Source: Phycisphaerales bacterium (GTDB taxonomy: Bacteria; Planctomycetota; Phycisphaerae; Phycisphaerales; UBA1924). From it: DNA of 64,000 nucleotides. The stretch is taken from the NCBI GenBank assembly GCA_029213305.1, contig JARGPA010000006.1, positions 1-64,000 of the forward strand, given 5' to 3'. Position numbers and translations under genes: made by a program. A model generated the notes under the pieces. The model saw nothing but the letters and a program-made list of their open reading frames with translations. It was not told the origin of the DNA and did no database searches. Below are positions 1-8,652 of the stretch, piece after piece (within the stretch, counting starts at the first letter, position 1; each line of letters starts with the position of its first letter).

Positions 1-40
1 CCATTCTACGAGAACACTCGCATAAGAAATGGACTAGATT

Positions 41-3000
41 TTGGGGGGCAGGTCAAGTGTGCTTTCGATCCTTGTGGTTATCGCAGGGATGACTTCGCTC
101 GTTGGGTTGCCCATTGCAGAGTATCCCAACCTTGCTCCGCCGACAATCGCTGTATCTGCGGTGTATCCGGGTGCCGACGCTCAAGTGATCGCTGACACCG
201 TTGCTGCTCCTATCGAGCAGCAGATCAACGGCGTTGCGGGCATGATGTATATGAAGAGCACCTGCTCAAGTGATGGGCAGTATCAGTTGAGTGTCACCTT
301 CGAGACCGGGACCGATCTTGATATGGCATCGGTGCAAGTTCAAAATCTTGTTTCTGGCGCGTTGTCCAAACTCCCCGAAGATGTCCAACGGCAAGGCGTC
401 TCGGTGACCAAGAAAATGCCCGACTTTGCGCTGGCTATTTCGGTGACATCTCCAGATGGCCAGTTTGATGATGTGTACTTGAGCAACTATGCGACACTCA
501 ATATCCGAGATCAAATCAAGCGGATCGATGGGGTAGGTGATGTCGGAATCTTTGGGGCTGCCGAGTATTCAATGAGAATCTGGCTTGATCACGACAAACT
601 CTTAGTTCGCAACGCCACGGCGGGCGATGTCCTCAGTGCGATCCGCCAACAGAATGTCCAGGTCGCAGCGGGAAAGATCGGCGAGCCGCCTGCCGAGTTG
701 GATACTGCTTTCCAATACACCGTGACGACCAAGGGTCGATTGAGTGATCCTGAGGAGTTCGCCAACATTGCTATCCGCACAGACGAGGATGGCCGAGTGC
801 TGAGGGTTGGGGATATTGCTCGTGTTGAACTCGGCGCGCAGATGTACGCCATCTCTTCGAAAACGAACGGCAAGCCCGCTGCTGTTCTGATCCTGTACCA
901 GCTTCCGGGCGCAAACCTGATTGATATCTCTGACGGGGTTCAAGAAACAATCAGCAATATGCGTGCGAACATCCCCCAAGGGATGGATGTGCAGATCGTG
1001 TACGACGCATCAAATGTTGTGCGTGCGTCAATCAGTGAAATCGTCGTCACGCTCGTGATCGCTTCGATATTGGTCATTTTGACCGTCCTGATTTTCTTGC
1101 AAGATTTCAGGGCAACCCTCATTCCAGCGATAGCCATTCCGGTTTCACTGATCGGTGCCTTTGCGGCGATGAACATGCTCGGGTTCACGCTCAACACACT
1201 GACACTTTTTGGACTTGTCCTGGCCATCGGTATCGTGGTTGATGATGCGATTGTTGTCGTGGAGAATGTTGCACGGAATTTAGATGAGTCCGACATGTCG
1301 CCTCGGGATGCGGCGACGAAGGCAATGAAAGAAGTCACGGGCCCGGTGGTTGCGACGACACTGGTCCTGCTGGCGGTGTTTGTGCCGACTTCATTCATGT
1401 CGGGAATCACCGGGGTGATGTATCGTCAGTTCGGGCTCACGATTGCTGCTGCAACTATTTTTAGTTCGATCAATGCACTCACGCTCAGTCCTGCTCTCTG
1501 CGCACTGATCATACGGAAATCGAAGAAGCGGAAGAACTTCATTTTCAGGATCTTTGACGGCGCAATATCAAAGAGCACTCCGTTATATACCTCGCTCGTC
1601 CGCTGGTCACTACGATTGGCGGTGCTCACGATCCTTGTGTTTGTCGGGATCGTTGGTCTTGGCGTACAAGGGTTTTCGTCGCTTCCAACAGGATTCGTTC
1701 CGCCTGAGGACAAAGGGATCCTCATGGTTGTAGCACAGCTTCCAAGCGCGGCCTCACGCCAACGAACACATGAGGTGTCCGCCAAGATTGAAAAAATACT
1801 CTCCGAAGTACCGGGGATCGAATACTACATCACCATCGAGGGCAACTCGCTGATCACCGGCGCAGCGAGCCCCGATGCAGTCTCGTTTATCGTGGCGCTT
1901 GAGCCATGGGACAAACGGACATCGCCTGGCTTGAAACAGGACGCAATTGTTGGTCAACTTTGGGGCCGCTTTGCCGAGATCCAAGAAGCATTCACCATCG
2001 CATTCGGAACTCCCCCAATCCCCGGCGTGGGAACCACCGGTGGCTTTGACATGCAGATCCAAGATCAAGCAGGGCTTGGGACGCAGACTCTCGCTCAGAT
2101 GGCATCGGAACTCGCTGGCAAGGCTAATTCGCAATCGGGGCTCTCCAATGTGAGTTCAAGCTTTCGTGCTACGGTGCCGCAGTTGTTTGTAGATATTGAT
2201 CGGAGCAAAGTACAGCAACTCGGTGTTTCCATGCAGGCCGTGTTCGACACGTTGCAGGCTAACCTCGGCGGGAGCTATGCCAACGACTTCAATACTCTCA
2301 ATAGAACATTCCAAGTACGTGTGCAAGCAGATTCACAGTATCGAGCACATCCTGAGGATATTCTCAAACTCAAGCTCCGAGATTCACAAGGCAGATCCAT
2401 ACCGCTTGCCGCACTGGCAACTGTTCAGGAGAGCTTTGGGCCATCAACAATCAGCCGGTACAACCTGTACCCTGCGGCATCTATTACAGGATCACCAGCA
2501 GCAGGGTTCTCTTCTGGCCAAGCAATGGAGATGATGGAGGCGGCTGCATCTGAGAATCTTCCCCAAGGCATGAGCTATGAGTGGACCGGGTTGGCGTTTC
2601 AAGAGAAACAAGCCAGTGGCGGAGTCGTTATGGTGTTTGGCCTCGCGGTGCTTCTCGTGTACTTGGTCTTGGCAGCACAGTATGAGTCATACATCCTGCC
2701 ACTCTCCATTATCCTCGTCGTTCCCCTTGGCTTCATCGGTGTTGTCGCCGGGGCGCAGATCCGTGGATTCGACAACAATGTCTATACCCAGATCGGTGTG
2801 GTTCTCTTGGTGGCGATGATCTGCAAAAACGCAATTCTGATTGTCGAATTTGCCAAAGAGAAACATGAAGGAGGGATGAAACCAAGAGATGCTGCACTCG
2901 AAGCTGCCCGTCTTCGGTTCCGACCGATCCTGATGACCGCATTCTCGTTCGTTCTAGGCACCGCCCCGCTTGTCATTGCGACAGGCGCAGGAGCAGGTGC

Positions 3001-3130
3001 AAGGACTGCATTGGGTACCGCAGTATTCTTTGGAATGGTTCTTGCAACACTGTTTGGTGTTGTCATCACTCCAGTGATCTACCGGGTTGTCCAAGGGTCA
3101 GCCGATCGTTTCAAGAGGAATGCTCGATGA
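41..3130 (+). CDS. RND efflux pump inner-membrane subunit (HAE1/AcrB type), N-terminus missing
   Basis: Proton-driven trimeric exporter subunit that would work with a periplasmic adaptor and an outer-membrane channel. Length (1029 aa) and layout fit AcrB/MexB: two six-helix membrane halves, each with a large periplasmic loop. The proton-relay residues are present: the Asp pair in GIVVDDAIVVVENV (about 401-402) and the Lys in CKNAILIVEF (about 929). The family normally opens with about 12 residues of the type FFIDRPxFA before the SVLSILVVIAG helix. Here an in-frame stop at 35 and a weak TTG at 41 stand in their place, and no other frame restores the motif. The gene therefore looks 5'-truncated, rearranged, or cut by an assembly edge. 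Composition is more GC-rich than later genes. No adaptor gene is visible upstream. Substrate is unknown. Confidence 0.9.
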   Translation: MGGRSSVLSILVVIAGMTSLVGLPIAEYPNLAPPTIAVSAVYPGADAQVIADTVAAPIEQQINGVAGMMYMKSTCSSDGQYQLSVTFETGTDLDMASVQVQNLVSGALSKLPEDVQRQGVSVTKKMPDFALAISVTSPDGQFDDVYLSNYATLNIRDQIKRIDGVGDVGIFGAAEYSMRIWLDHDKLLVRNATAGDVLSAIRQQNVQVAAGKIGEPPAELDTAFQYTVTTKGRLSDPEEFANIAIRTDEDGRVLRVGDIARVELGAQMYAISSKTNGKPAAVLILYQLPGANLIDISDGVQETISNMRANIPQGMDVQIVYDASNVVRASISEIVVTLVIASILVILTVLIFLQDFRATLIPAIAIPVSLIGAFAAMNMLGFTLNTLTLFGLVLAIGIVVDDAIVVVENVARNLDESDMSPRDAATKAMKEVTGPVVATTLVLLAVFVPTSFMSGITGVMYRQFGLTIAAATIFSSINALTLSPALCALIIRKSKKRKNFIFRIFDGAISKSTPLYTSLVRWSLRLAVLTILVFVGIVGLGVQGFSSLPTGFVPPEDKGILMVVAQLPSAASRQRTHEVSAKIEKILSEVPGIEYYITIEGNSLITGAASPDAVSFIVALEPWDKRTSPGLKQDAIVGQLWGRFAEIQEAFTIAFGTPPIPGVGTTGGFDMQIQDQAGLGTQTLAQMASELAGKANSQSGLSNVSSSFRATVPQLFVDIDRSKVQQLGVSMQAVFDTLQANLGGSYANDFNTLNRTFQVRVQADSQYRAHPEDILKLKLRDSQGRSIPLAALATVQESFGPSTISRYNLYPAASITGSPAAGFSSGQAMEMMEAAASENLPQGMSYEWTGLAFQEKQASGGVVMVFGLAVLLVYLVLAAQYESYILPLSIILVVPLGFIGVVAGAQIRGFDNNVYTQIGVVLLVAMICKNAILIVEFAKEKHEGGMKPRDAALEAARLRFRPILMTAFSFVLGTAPLVIATGAGAGARTALGTAVFFGMVLATLFGVVITPVIYRVVQGSADRFKRNAR

Positions 3131-3783
3131 AACAGTATCGCTTTGTGTATTTACTCATCTCGCTGATGCTCGTCCTGTTCGTGCGCCCGTTTATCTCTGG
3201 CCAAAGTCTCAGCACTGCGATTTTGGATATCTTGCTCTTGGCTACTTTAGTTGCCGGTACGTACACATCGATTGAGCAACGAAGACAGTTCTGGACAACA
3301 GCAGTAATCATCTCTATTGCCGTGGCTGCAAGAGTCGGCTGGCATTTTTCCGATTCTCATCACCTACTCGTTTCATTTCTCGGCTTGGCCATTGTCAGCA
3401 ACGGGTGTATTACTTGGTTCTTGCTCAAATCTCTTTTCTCATCAAGCAAGAACACCGCCGTCACACAAGACACGCTATTCAAGGCTATCTCGATCTATCT
3501 GCTCCTTGGCCTCTTCTGGACCTTTGCATACTCACTGCTTGAAGTGCTAACGCCAGGATTATTTTCATTTGGAGACCAAGTTCTCGACGGCTCACAATTT
3601 GATCGGTTCATCGGATTTAGCCTGACCACGCTCACGACTCTTGGATATGGCAACATCTCTCCCGCCACTCCACAGGCTGATTCGCTGGCAACCCTTCAGG
3701 CTATCACTGGTCAAGTCTATCTTGCCATCGTGATCGCCCGCCTTGTAGCAATCCAGATACTCCAAGGAGACTCAAAGTCCTGA
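3127..3783 (+). CDS. Small K+-channel-like membrane protein (Ion_trans_2)
   Basis: A 218-residue integral membrane protein with about six hydrophobic segments. Near the C-terminus is a pore loop with a potassium-type selectivity filter, TTLGYGN (filter residues about 171-175), followed by a last helix, as in two-helix Ion_trans_2 channels. It would conduct K+ or another monovalent cation across the inner membrane. Its ATG overlaps the stop of the RND gene by 4 bp (ATGA), so the two are probably translationally coupled; the reason for pairing a pump with a channel is not obvious. The first four helices match no family I can name. No cytoplasmic RCK or cNMP regulatory domain is present. Confidence 0.8.
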   Translation: MKQYRFVYLLISLMLVLFVRPFISGQSLSTAILDILLLATLVAGTYTSIEQRRQFWTTAVIISIAVAARVGWHFSDSHHLLVSFLGLAIVSNGCITWFLLKSLFSSSKNTAVTQDTLFKAISIYLLLGLFWTFAYSLLEVLTPGLFSFGDQVLDGSQFDRFIGFSLTTLTTLGYGNISPATPQADSLATLQAITGQVYLAIVIARLVAIQILQGDSKS

Positions 3784-3802
3784 GGATTCCCATGATGAGT
3801 TC

Positions 3803-4028
3803 TGACCCGCTTTGAGTCCAAACGAGTCCACCACAGTCCCTTCGAATCTTAAATACCAGCCTTCAAACGTTGATAAGAAGGCATGTGCGTTGTATGGCAT
3901 GCAAGAGGTCGTGAGTTCGACTCTCATCGTCTCCACTTGAAGAAAACGCCGCTGGCATTGAACCAGTGGCATTTTTTATGGAGTGTGTGAGTCGGGGATT
4001 ATGTGATTGACTCACTATGCCCCGACTG
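3803..4028 (+). repeat. tRNA-Ala(GGC)-derived repeat, copy A
   Basis: Best preserved of four direct copies (others start at 5941, 8011 and 12135). It opens with TGACCCGC, then AGTCC three times at exact 10-bp spacing (3815, 3825, 3835). The 3' part of a tRNA-Ala follows: anticodon arm with loop ATGGCAT and anticodon GGC (3889-3905), variable loop AGGTC, intact T arm GTGAG-TTCGACT-CTCAT (3911-3927), acceptor strand CGTCTCC and discriminator A (to 3935). CCA is not encoded. No matching 5' half (GGAGACG plus D arm) is present, so it is not a working tRNA. A terminator follows, then two overlapping inverted repeats (3987-4027). It looks like an integration scar at a tRNA-Ala gene. Confidence 0.85.
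3948..3977 (+). terminator. Rho-independent terminator inside repeat copy A
   Basis: GCCGCTGG (3948-3955) pairs with CCAGTGGC (3963-3970), followed by six T. It sits 13 nt after the tRNA-like acceptor end, where a genuine tRNA gene would have its terminator. It could also end transcripts from the RND/channel operon. Confidence 0.75.
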
Positions 4029-4120
4029 TTGACCCGCTAGGTTGGTATCGATGCCTTAATATAGGAAGTGGTATAGAAGATTGGGGCATGTCAATCAATC
4101 CGCTATCGTTTTATGTTGAG

Positions 4121-5737
4121 TCAGTTCTGTGATTGGGCTTGATGGATCGCGGCATCGTCTCCGAACCCGTACGCTTTGGGGTTCAGGTACTTTCCCTTGT
4201 GCTGTTCAGGCTTTTCTTGCTCAACAATGATCGGGTGATGGAGTGCGGCGGGGTCTTGGCGGACTCCGGTGATCTCCCAACTGACGCGTGCGTTGGGCAC
4301 GCCGCCAGCGATCGCGAATGAGTTCGTCGAAACCTCTGATGAGATGTACAACCCCGGCATAGAGGCTCCGATAGCAGTAAGCTGGTAACGGAAGTCACGA
4401 TTGAGGGTTTCGAAATAATCTGGGAGTTCAACCACTCCGGTTCCACTTTGGTCGAGCATGATGATGCCGTTGTAGATATTCATCATGTCGGGGGATTCGA
4501 CGAATGAGTGGGAGAGGTACTTGTTCTCCGGGTCGAGCGGGTGGTCGATTTTGAATGAGCCGGATGATTTGCTGAGTGTTCCTGCAACATGGACATCGCC
4601 GTCGAAGTAGCCTGCGAAAGAGTTCGCACTCAGAATACCACCATCCCCAGATGTTGCTCCATAGATGCCGTATCCAAAGTCTGAGAGAAATGAAGTGTGC
4701 GCCACACCGTAAACACCGTAAACGGTCCTAATTATTGTTCTGTCATTTACTGAGGCTCTCCCCGCTCCGAACACACCGTAAATCCGATCTGCGCCATTCG
4801 TATCTGAGCCAGCATGCCCATGTACACCAATGAGCGCATCATTTTCCACAAAGGTGTCTGCGAAACCTTGGACACCGATGCGTCCGCCCTCTCCACGAAC
4901 CCCAATGCCGCCGGTAAAAAAAGCTGGGTCAAGATTCAGCCCGTGGACGCCAAAGTTATTGGTTGCCAGAAATGCTTCTGAGTCTGCATCGCTATTGAGT
5001 GCTTGAAGAGCTTGAGGCCCTGAGTTTGTGCGTGCATAGACACCCGTATTCGCATCCGATTGCCCCCAGAGCCCGAAGCCAATGTCTGTATTTCCAAAGA
5101 CCCCAACGCCGCCTGGCGATGTGCCATAGGCGCCGTATCCGAATCCACCATGTGAGCCATAGAGACCCATGCCACCAAAGCCGGTGCCATTGTTTTCGCC
5201 TCGGACTCCCGCTGAGACCCCTCCTGGGGAAGTGCTTGTAATTCGACCGAGCAAACCACTCGCGTTTTGGCCTGTTGATGTGTTCCCTGAGGTGATGATC
5301 GCGGCGGATGAAGAGTCGGTCACGAACAGTGGGGTTTCTAATGTTCCCGCAGTGTTTGCTCGTACTGCATTCTGAGCACGTGGGGTATCCCTAAGACGTA
5401 CTCGAGGCGATAGACTCGTGCCTTCAACACTGATCGACATCCATCGGTTACTCGCATTCAACAGTGTGCTCGGGAAGTCAACTTCTACTGTGAACAAGCC
5501 ATCAATAACTTCTACATTGTTGACCGAATCAATTGCGAGCGCAAGTCCGCCTACCTCGGTGTCGGTAAGCCGAAAGATCATGTCATAGAGCCCGTTAGCG
5601 GGTACATTGTTGTCTGTGAGTTGGCCTTGATAGGTGAAGGGTTCGGCATATGCGATAGTTGTTAATAAAAAACTAACAACAACGGCTGTTACAGAACGAA
5701 GATTGGAGTTCTTCAAAGTGCGATTATGAATGATCAT
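4121..5737 (-). CDS. Exported FTYQG-type protein with glycine-rich middle, unknown function
   Basis: About 538 residues. The ATG at 5737 is chosen because AAGGA lies just upstream and a clean signal peptide follows, ending about ...TTIAYA; a longer reading from 5836 would bury the signal. Mature protein: an N-terminal domain starting EPFTYQGQLTDNN, a middle rich in short Gly/aromatic repeats (GVRGENNG, YGAYGTSPGG, VGVFGN), and a C-terminal domain ending near EQHKGKYLNPKAYGFGDD. This layout recurs in secreted planctomycete proteins; I know no assigned role. It is the only gene between repeat copies A and B and reads against them. A decayed paralogue lies at 36750-37769. Confidence 0.8.
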   Translation of the reverse strand: MIIHNRTLKNSNLRSVTAVVVSFLLTTIAYAEPFTYQGQLTDNNVPANGLYDMIFRLTDTEVGGLALAIDSVNNVEVIDGLFTVEVDFPSTLLNASNRWMSISVEGTSLSPRVRLRDTPRAQNAVRANTAGTLETPLFVTDSSSAAIITSGNTSTGQNASGLLGRITSTSPGGVSAGVRGENNGTGFGGMGLYGSHGGFGYGAYGTSPGGVGVFGNTDIGFGLWGQSDANTGVYARTNSGPQALQALNSDADSEAFLATNNFGVHGLNLDPAFFTGGIGVRGEGGRIGVQGFADTFVENDALIGVHGHAGSDTNGADRIYGVFGAGRASVNDRTIIRTVYGVYGVAHTSFLSDFGYGIYGATSGDGGILSANSFAGYFDGDVHVAGTLSKSSGSFKIDHPLDPENKYLSHSFVESPDMMNIYNGIIMLDQSGTGVVELPDYFETLNRDFRYQLTAIGASMPGLYISSEVSTNSFAIAGGVPNARVSWEITGVRQDPAALHHPIIVEQEKPEQHKGKYLNPKAYGFGDDAAIHQAQSQN

Positions 5738-5940
5738 TTTATTCCTTGGGATTAGCGATTTTTTTGAACTAGGGTGTTTTGAACATGCGGCACTCACATT
5801 CCAAAAAACAACACATATTGTAATGCAAAATCGCATTTATGAAGCAAGATTATGCAAGTTTTGACAAATTACACTGGTGTGGATTCAATCCTAAATGCTT
5901 TTAATAAATGATGTTCAAGGCAAGAGTATGATCTGCTCAC

Positions 5941-6095
5941 TGACCCGCTTTGAGTCCAAACGAGGCCAACACAGTCCCTTAGTACCTCTATAACAGCCTT
6001 TAGACGTTGATAGAAAGGCATGTAGATTGCATGGCATGCAATAGGTCGAGAATTCGATTCTCTTCGTCTCCGCTTACAGAACACGCTGCCAGTGT
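5941..6095 (+). repeat. tRNA-Ala(GGC)-derived repeat, copy B
   Basis: Same order as copy A: TGACCCGC; AGTCC at 5953, AGGCC at 5963 and AGTCC at 5973 (again 10-bp phased); a GCCTTT...AAAGGC dyad; anticodon arm ATTGC-ATGGCAT-GCAAT (6026-6042); T arm with one mismatch at the loop; acceptor strand CGTCTCC ending at 6071. The following terminator has decayed to a weak AACAC...GTGTT stem without a T run. No tRNA 5' half is present. Confidence 0.8.
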
Positions 6096-6213
6096 TGTAA
6101 TACAGAATATTGGTTATTTCCTGTTCGTGACTTACCGATGGTTTTTTCTCTTGAGCAAATCCGAGAAATGTGCCCGGTGCAATACGCTTCAACTCCGAAT
6201 TGTCTGATTGTTG

Positions 6214-6241
6214 TTGTGCAAGTGATCTTTCACTTGATAAT
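6214..6241 (+). promoter_or_regulatory. Putative promoter with a palindromic operator in its spacer
   Basis: TTGTGC (6214-6219) and GATAAT (6236-6241) are 16 nt apart, upstream of the phosphodiesterase gene. The spacer is nearly filled by the inverted repeat CAAGTGA-TCTT-TCACTTG (6219-6236), placed as a repressor operator would be. Seen by eye only. Confidence 0.35.
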
Positions 6242-6324
6242 GTTTGATCAAGCAGATACTTTCCAGAGAGCTTGATGGGATTTCAAACAGACAAGACTGA
6301 TTTTGTCGCATCAGTTAGGGTGAG

Positions 6325-7122
6325 ATGAGTATAAGAGTGTTGAACATCACCGATCTGCATGTCATTCCCGAAATCGGCGGTGAAATTTATGATGTTGATT
6401 CGTATTTATCTCTTGTACGTGTAGTTGAGAGTGGGCTTACTCACGATCCTGATCTGGTTATTGTAACTGGAGACATGGTTGAGCATGGAGATACCGAGTC
6501 ATATAAACGGGTTCGGCAACTTTTAAACTCCATTGATCTGCCGGTATTTGTACTGCCAGGTAATCACGATTCGCCAAATCACATGACGAACGATCTGTGT
6601 GGAGAGAATATTCATTATGTAGACTTTTATGATCTAGATGGATGGCGGTTGATCTTTCTTGATTCGCATGTAGAGGGTAAGGGTTATGGTGAGTTATCTG
6701 CAGATCAGCAATTGATGTTCCAGAAAGCACTCGAACAGTCGTCTTCTCGTCATGTGCTTGTTGCACTCCACCACACACCGATTATCCTTTGCCCGTCTTT
6801 CAACTGTCAACTCAATGGCGCCCGAGAGTTTCTCGAAGACCTTTCGTCGTGGCCCAATGTGCGTGCTGTAATTGCGGGTCATGCACATGTTGAGTGCGAC
6901 GCAAGATACAAAGGTATATATGTGATGACGACACCTGCTACCAGCGCGCAGTGCATACATGAGCCTGCAACTACTTGCAAGGATCTTGTGGATTTCCAAG
7001 CTTCCCATCATCTCGATCCTTCGAAACACGGCTTCCGAATTCTAGATCTTGAATCAGATGGGACATTCCGCTCAGAGGTTCACTGGGTATTGAATCCAGA
7101 TACTAAAGTGGTGCCAAGTTGA
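6325..7122 (+). CDS. Calcineurin-like metallophosphoesterase (CpdA/Icc-like)
   Basis: A 265-residue cytoplasmic two-metal phosphoesterase. The five family motifs are visible in order: DLH (D10, H12), GDMVEHG (D50), GNHD (N80-D82), ALHHTP, and GHAHVECD. The set and spacing fit class III cyclic-nucleotide phosphodiesterases such as CpdA, so cAMP hydrolysis is plausible, but related enzymes act on other phosphodiesters. It is the first gene of the cassette between repeat copies B and C and is followed after 46 nt by an EamA permease in the same direction. A promoter with a palindromic spacer lies about 85 nt upstream. Confidence 0.85.
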   Translation: MSIRVLNITDLHVIPEIGGEIYDVDSYLSLVRVVESGLTHDPDLVIVTGDMVEHGDTESYKRVRQLLNSIDLPVFVLPGNHDSPNHMTNDLCGENIHYVDFYDLDGWRLIFLDSHVEGKGYGELSADQQLMFQKALEQSSSRHVLVALHHTPIILCPSFNCQLNGAREFLEDLSSWPNVRAVIAGHAHVECDARYKGIYVMTTPATSAQCIHEPATTCKDLVDFQASHHLDPSKHGFRILDLESDGTFRSEVHWVLNPDTKVVPS

Positions 7123-7168
7123 AACAGGAAATGCTGGGATTCCAGAATGCGTGGGTACAGGGGATGCG

Positions 7169-7999
7169 ATGCCAGTAAGCGTTATCGTTCTGGTTCTTAT
7201 GGCCGCTCTTTTTCATGCGATATGGAATGGGTTGATCAAGAGCGGGAATGATCCTCTGATGGAGAGCATGCTTTTATGCATAGCCTGGATTGTGATCTGC
7301 ATGATTCTAATACCAGTCTTGCCTATTCCGAATAGGCAAAGCTGGCCGTATATTTTTATGGCGGTCATCATTCATGTGTGCTATTTTCTGTTACTTTCAA
7401 AGAGTTACAGCATGGGTGACTTCAGCGCTGTATACCCAGTCGTGCGTGGTTTGCCTCCTCTGATTGTGTTGTTGGTGAGTGTGCTTTTTATCGAAGAGCC
7501 ACTGAGTTTAGCGGGGGCAACTGGAGCATCTTTGATAGCAGGAGGAGTTTTGGTACTTGAGTTCGGTAACAAATGCAGATCCGTAAGAATGCTGTTCTTC
7601 GCATTTTTAACAGCTTTGATGATTGCTTTTTATACAGTAGTTGACGGGTTAGGTGCTCGCAAGAGCGGGCATAGCACCAGTTTCTTTGCTTGGTTTACAC
7701 TGCTTCAATCGATAATTTATGTGGCGATTGTTTTTCGTGTTCGAGGTAGAACGAAATGCGTCAAGCACATTCGTAGTAAGTGGAAACTCGGGTTCCTTGG
7801 TGGTTTGATGTCATTTTCAGCATATTCAATTGTATTATGGGCAATGACAAAGGCACCCATTCCATTTGTTTCTGCATTAAGAGAAACTTCTGTACTCTTT
7901 GCAAGTGTCATTGCAATTGTGTTCTTAGGCGAGCCTGTTCGGAAGAACCGGATTTTCTCTGCGGCGCTCATATTCGCTGGGATTCTGATATTGAAATAG
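7169..7999 (+). CDS. EamA/DMT-family permease
   Basis: About 276 residues with roughly ten hydrophobic helices in two EamA halves, as in the drug/metabolite transporter superfamily. The ATG at 7169 is preferred over an in-frame GTG at 7151 because AGGGG precedes it at normal distance and the protein then opens directly with a membrane helix (MPVSVIVLVLMAALFHA). The second half carries a typical conserved end (FLGEPVRKNRIFSAALIFAG). Substrate cannot be predicted. It closes the second cassette; its stop is only 11 bp before repeat copy C. Confidence 0.85.
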   Translation: MPVSVIVLVLMAALFHAIWNGLIKSGNDPLMESMLLCIAWIVICMILIPVLPIPNRQSWPYIFMAVIIHVCYFLLLSKSYSMGDFSAVYPVVRGLPPLIVLLVSVLFIEEPLSLAGATGASLIAGGVLVLEFGNKCRSVRMLFFAFLTALMIAFYTVVDGLGARKSGHSTSFFAWFTLLQSIIYVAIVFRVRGRTKCVKHIRSKWKLGFLGGLMSFSAYSIVLWAMTKAPIPFVSALRETSVLFASVIAIVFLGEPVRKNRIFSAALIFAGILILK

Positions 8000-8010
8000 G
8001 TCATTGAATC

Positions 8011-8252
8011 TGACCCGCTGCCTGACCCCGGATTGAGTCTAAATGTGTTCACACCAGCCCCTACGAATTTTGAATACCATTCATTCAAGCCTGATTGCGG
8101 GGTAAGTGCGTTGCATGGCATGCAAGAGGTTGACAGTTCGATTCTCTTTGTCTCAACTTCAAGAAATCGCTGCTGGCTATGAGCCAGTGGCGGTTTTTGT
8201 AGGATTGAGTGAGTTGTTGATTTCAGCTTGGACTAGTGACATGCCCCCAATA
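8011..8252 (+). repeat. tRNA-Ala(GGC)-derived repeat, copy C
   Basis: TGACCCGC is followed by a short insertion, then degenerate 10-bp-phased sites (AGTCT at 8036, TGTTC at 8046, AGCCC at 8056). The tRNA part runs 8110-8156: perfect anticodon loop ATGGCAT with stem GTTGC/GCAAG, T arm with one mismatch, acceptor TGTCTCA. A strong terminator follows. Similarity to copy A continues to a GACTAGT...ACTAGTC dyad with CATGCCCCC in its loop. Confidence 0.8.
8168..8198 (+). terminator. Rho-independent terminator inside repeat copy C
   Basis: An 11-bp stem, CGCTGCTGGCT against AGCCAGTGGCG with two G-T pairs and a 3-nt loop, followed by GTTTTT. It is in the same position as the copy A terminator and probably also ends the EamA transcript. 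Confidence 0.75.
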
Positions 8253-8369
8253 ACTAGTCAATTTTCTATGCGAGTGATTACTTAGAATGGGCGTATTTGA
8301 AGGCAGGAAATCACCGCTTGGGAACGGTGTTCAGCGAGGTTGATTATCAACAAAATCAGAGAGGCGGAG

Positions 8370-8610
8370 GTGCACCTTGGTCAATGGATAAGGTCCCCGA
8401 AGTCTCACGCAAACTGGTTGTCTCCAGCAGACTTACTACTACTGGCGAAAGGAATATGGTGGGCTCAGGACCAAAGGGGAAAGTAACTCAAAGATCTGGA
8501 GAAGGAAAACACCCGGCTTAAGAAGCTCGTCGCTGATCTGAGTATTGACAAGTTAGAGATTGCAAATCAAGAAGTTCAAAGAATACTGAGTTGGCGATTC
8601 TATCAGGCGT
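8370..8610 (+). pseudogene. IS3-family OrfA transposase remnant (frameshifted)
   Basis: Pieces of an IS3-type OrfA appear in successive frames: DKVPEVSRKL, then QQTYYYWRKEYGGL from 8425, then LKDLEKENTRLKKLVADL from 8487. These are the helix-turn-helix and leucine-zipper parts of OrfA. At least two frame changes and a stop break the reading, no OrfB follows, and no terminal inverted repeats were recognised. A 74-codon open frame over 8297-8521 is an accident of this decay. The remnant lies just after repeat copy C, so the array has taken transposon hits. Confidence 0.75.
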
Positions 8611-8652
8611 AAACTAAAGAGGTCTTGAACAAGCTTATAAAAAAGGATACTC

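Noticed and set aside
3889-3935. Repeats read as tmRNA 3' ends
   Set aside because: The T arm and acceptor fit either RNA, but the preceding GCAAG stem with loop ATGGCAT is an exact tRNA-Ala(GGC) anticodon arm, and no tag-peptide region is present.
8297-8521. 74-codon open frame as a gene
   Set aside because: Neighbouring frames carry IS3 OrfA pieces across the same bases, so the open frame is a by-product of a decayed transposase.
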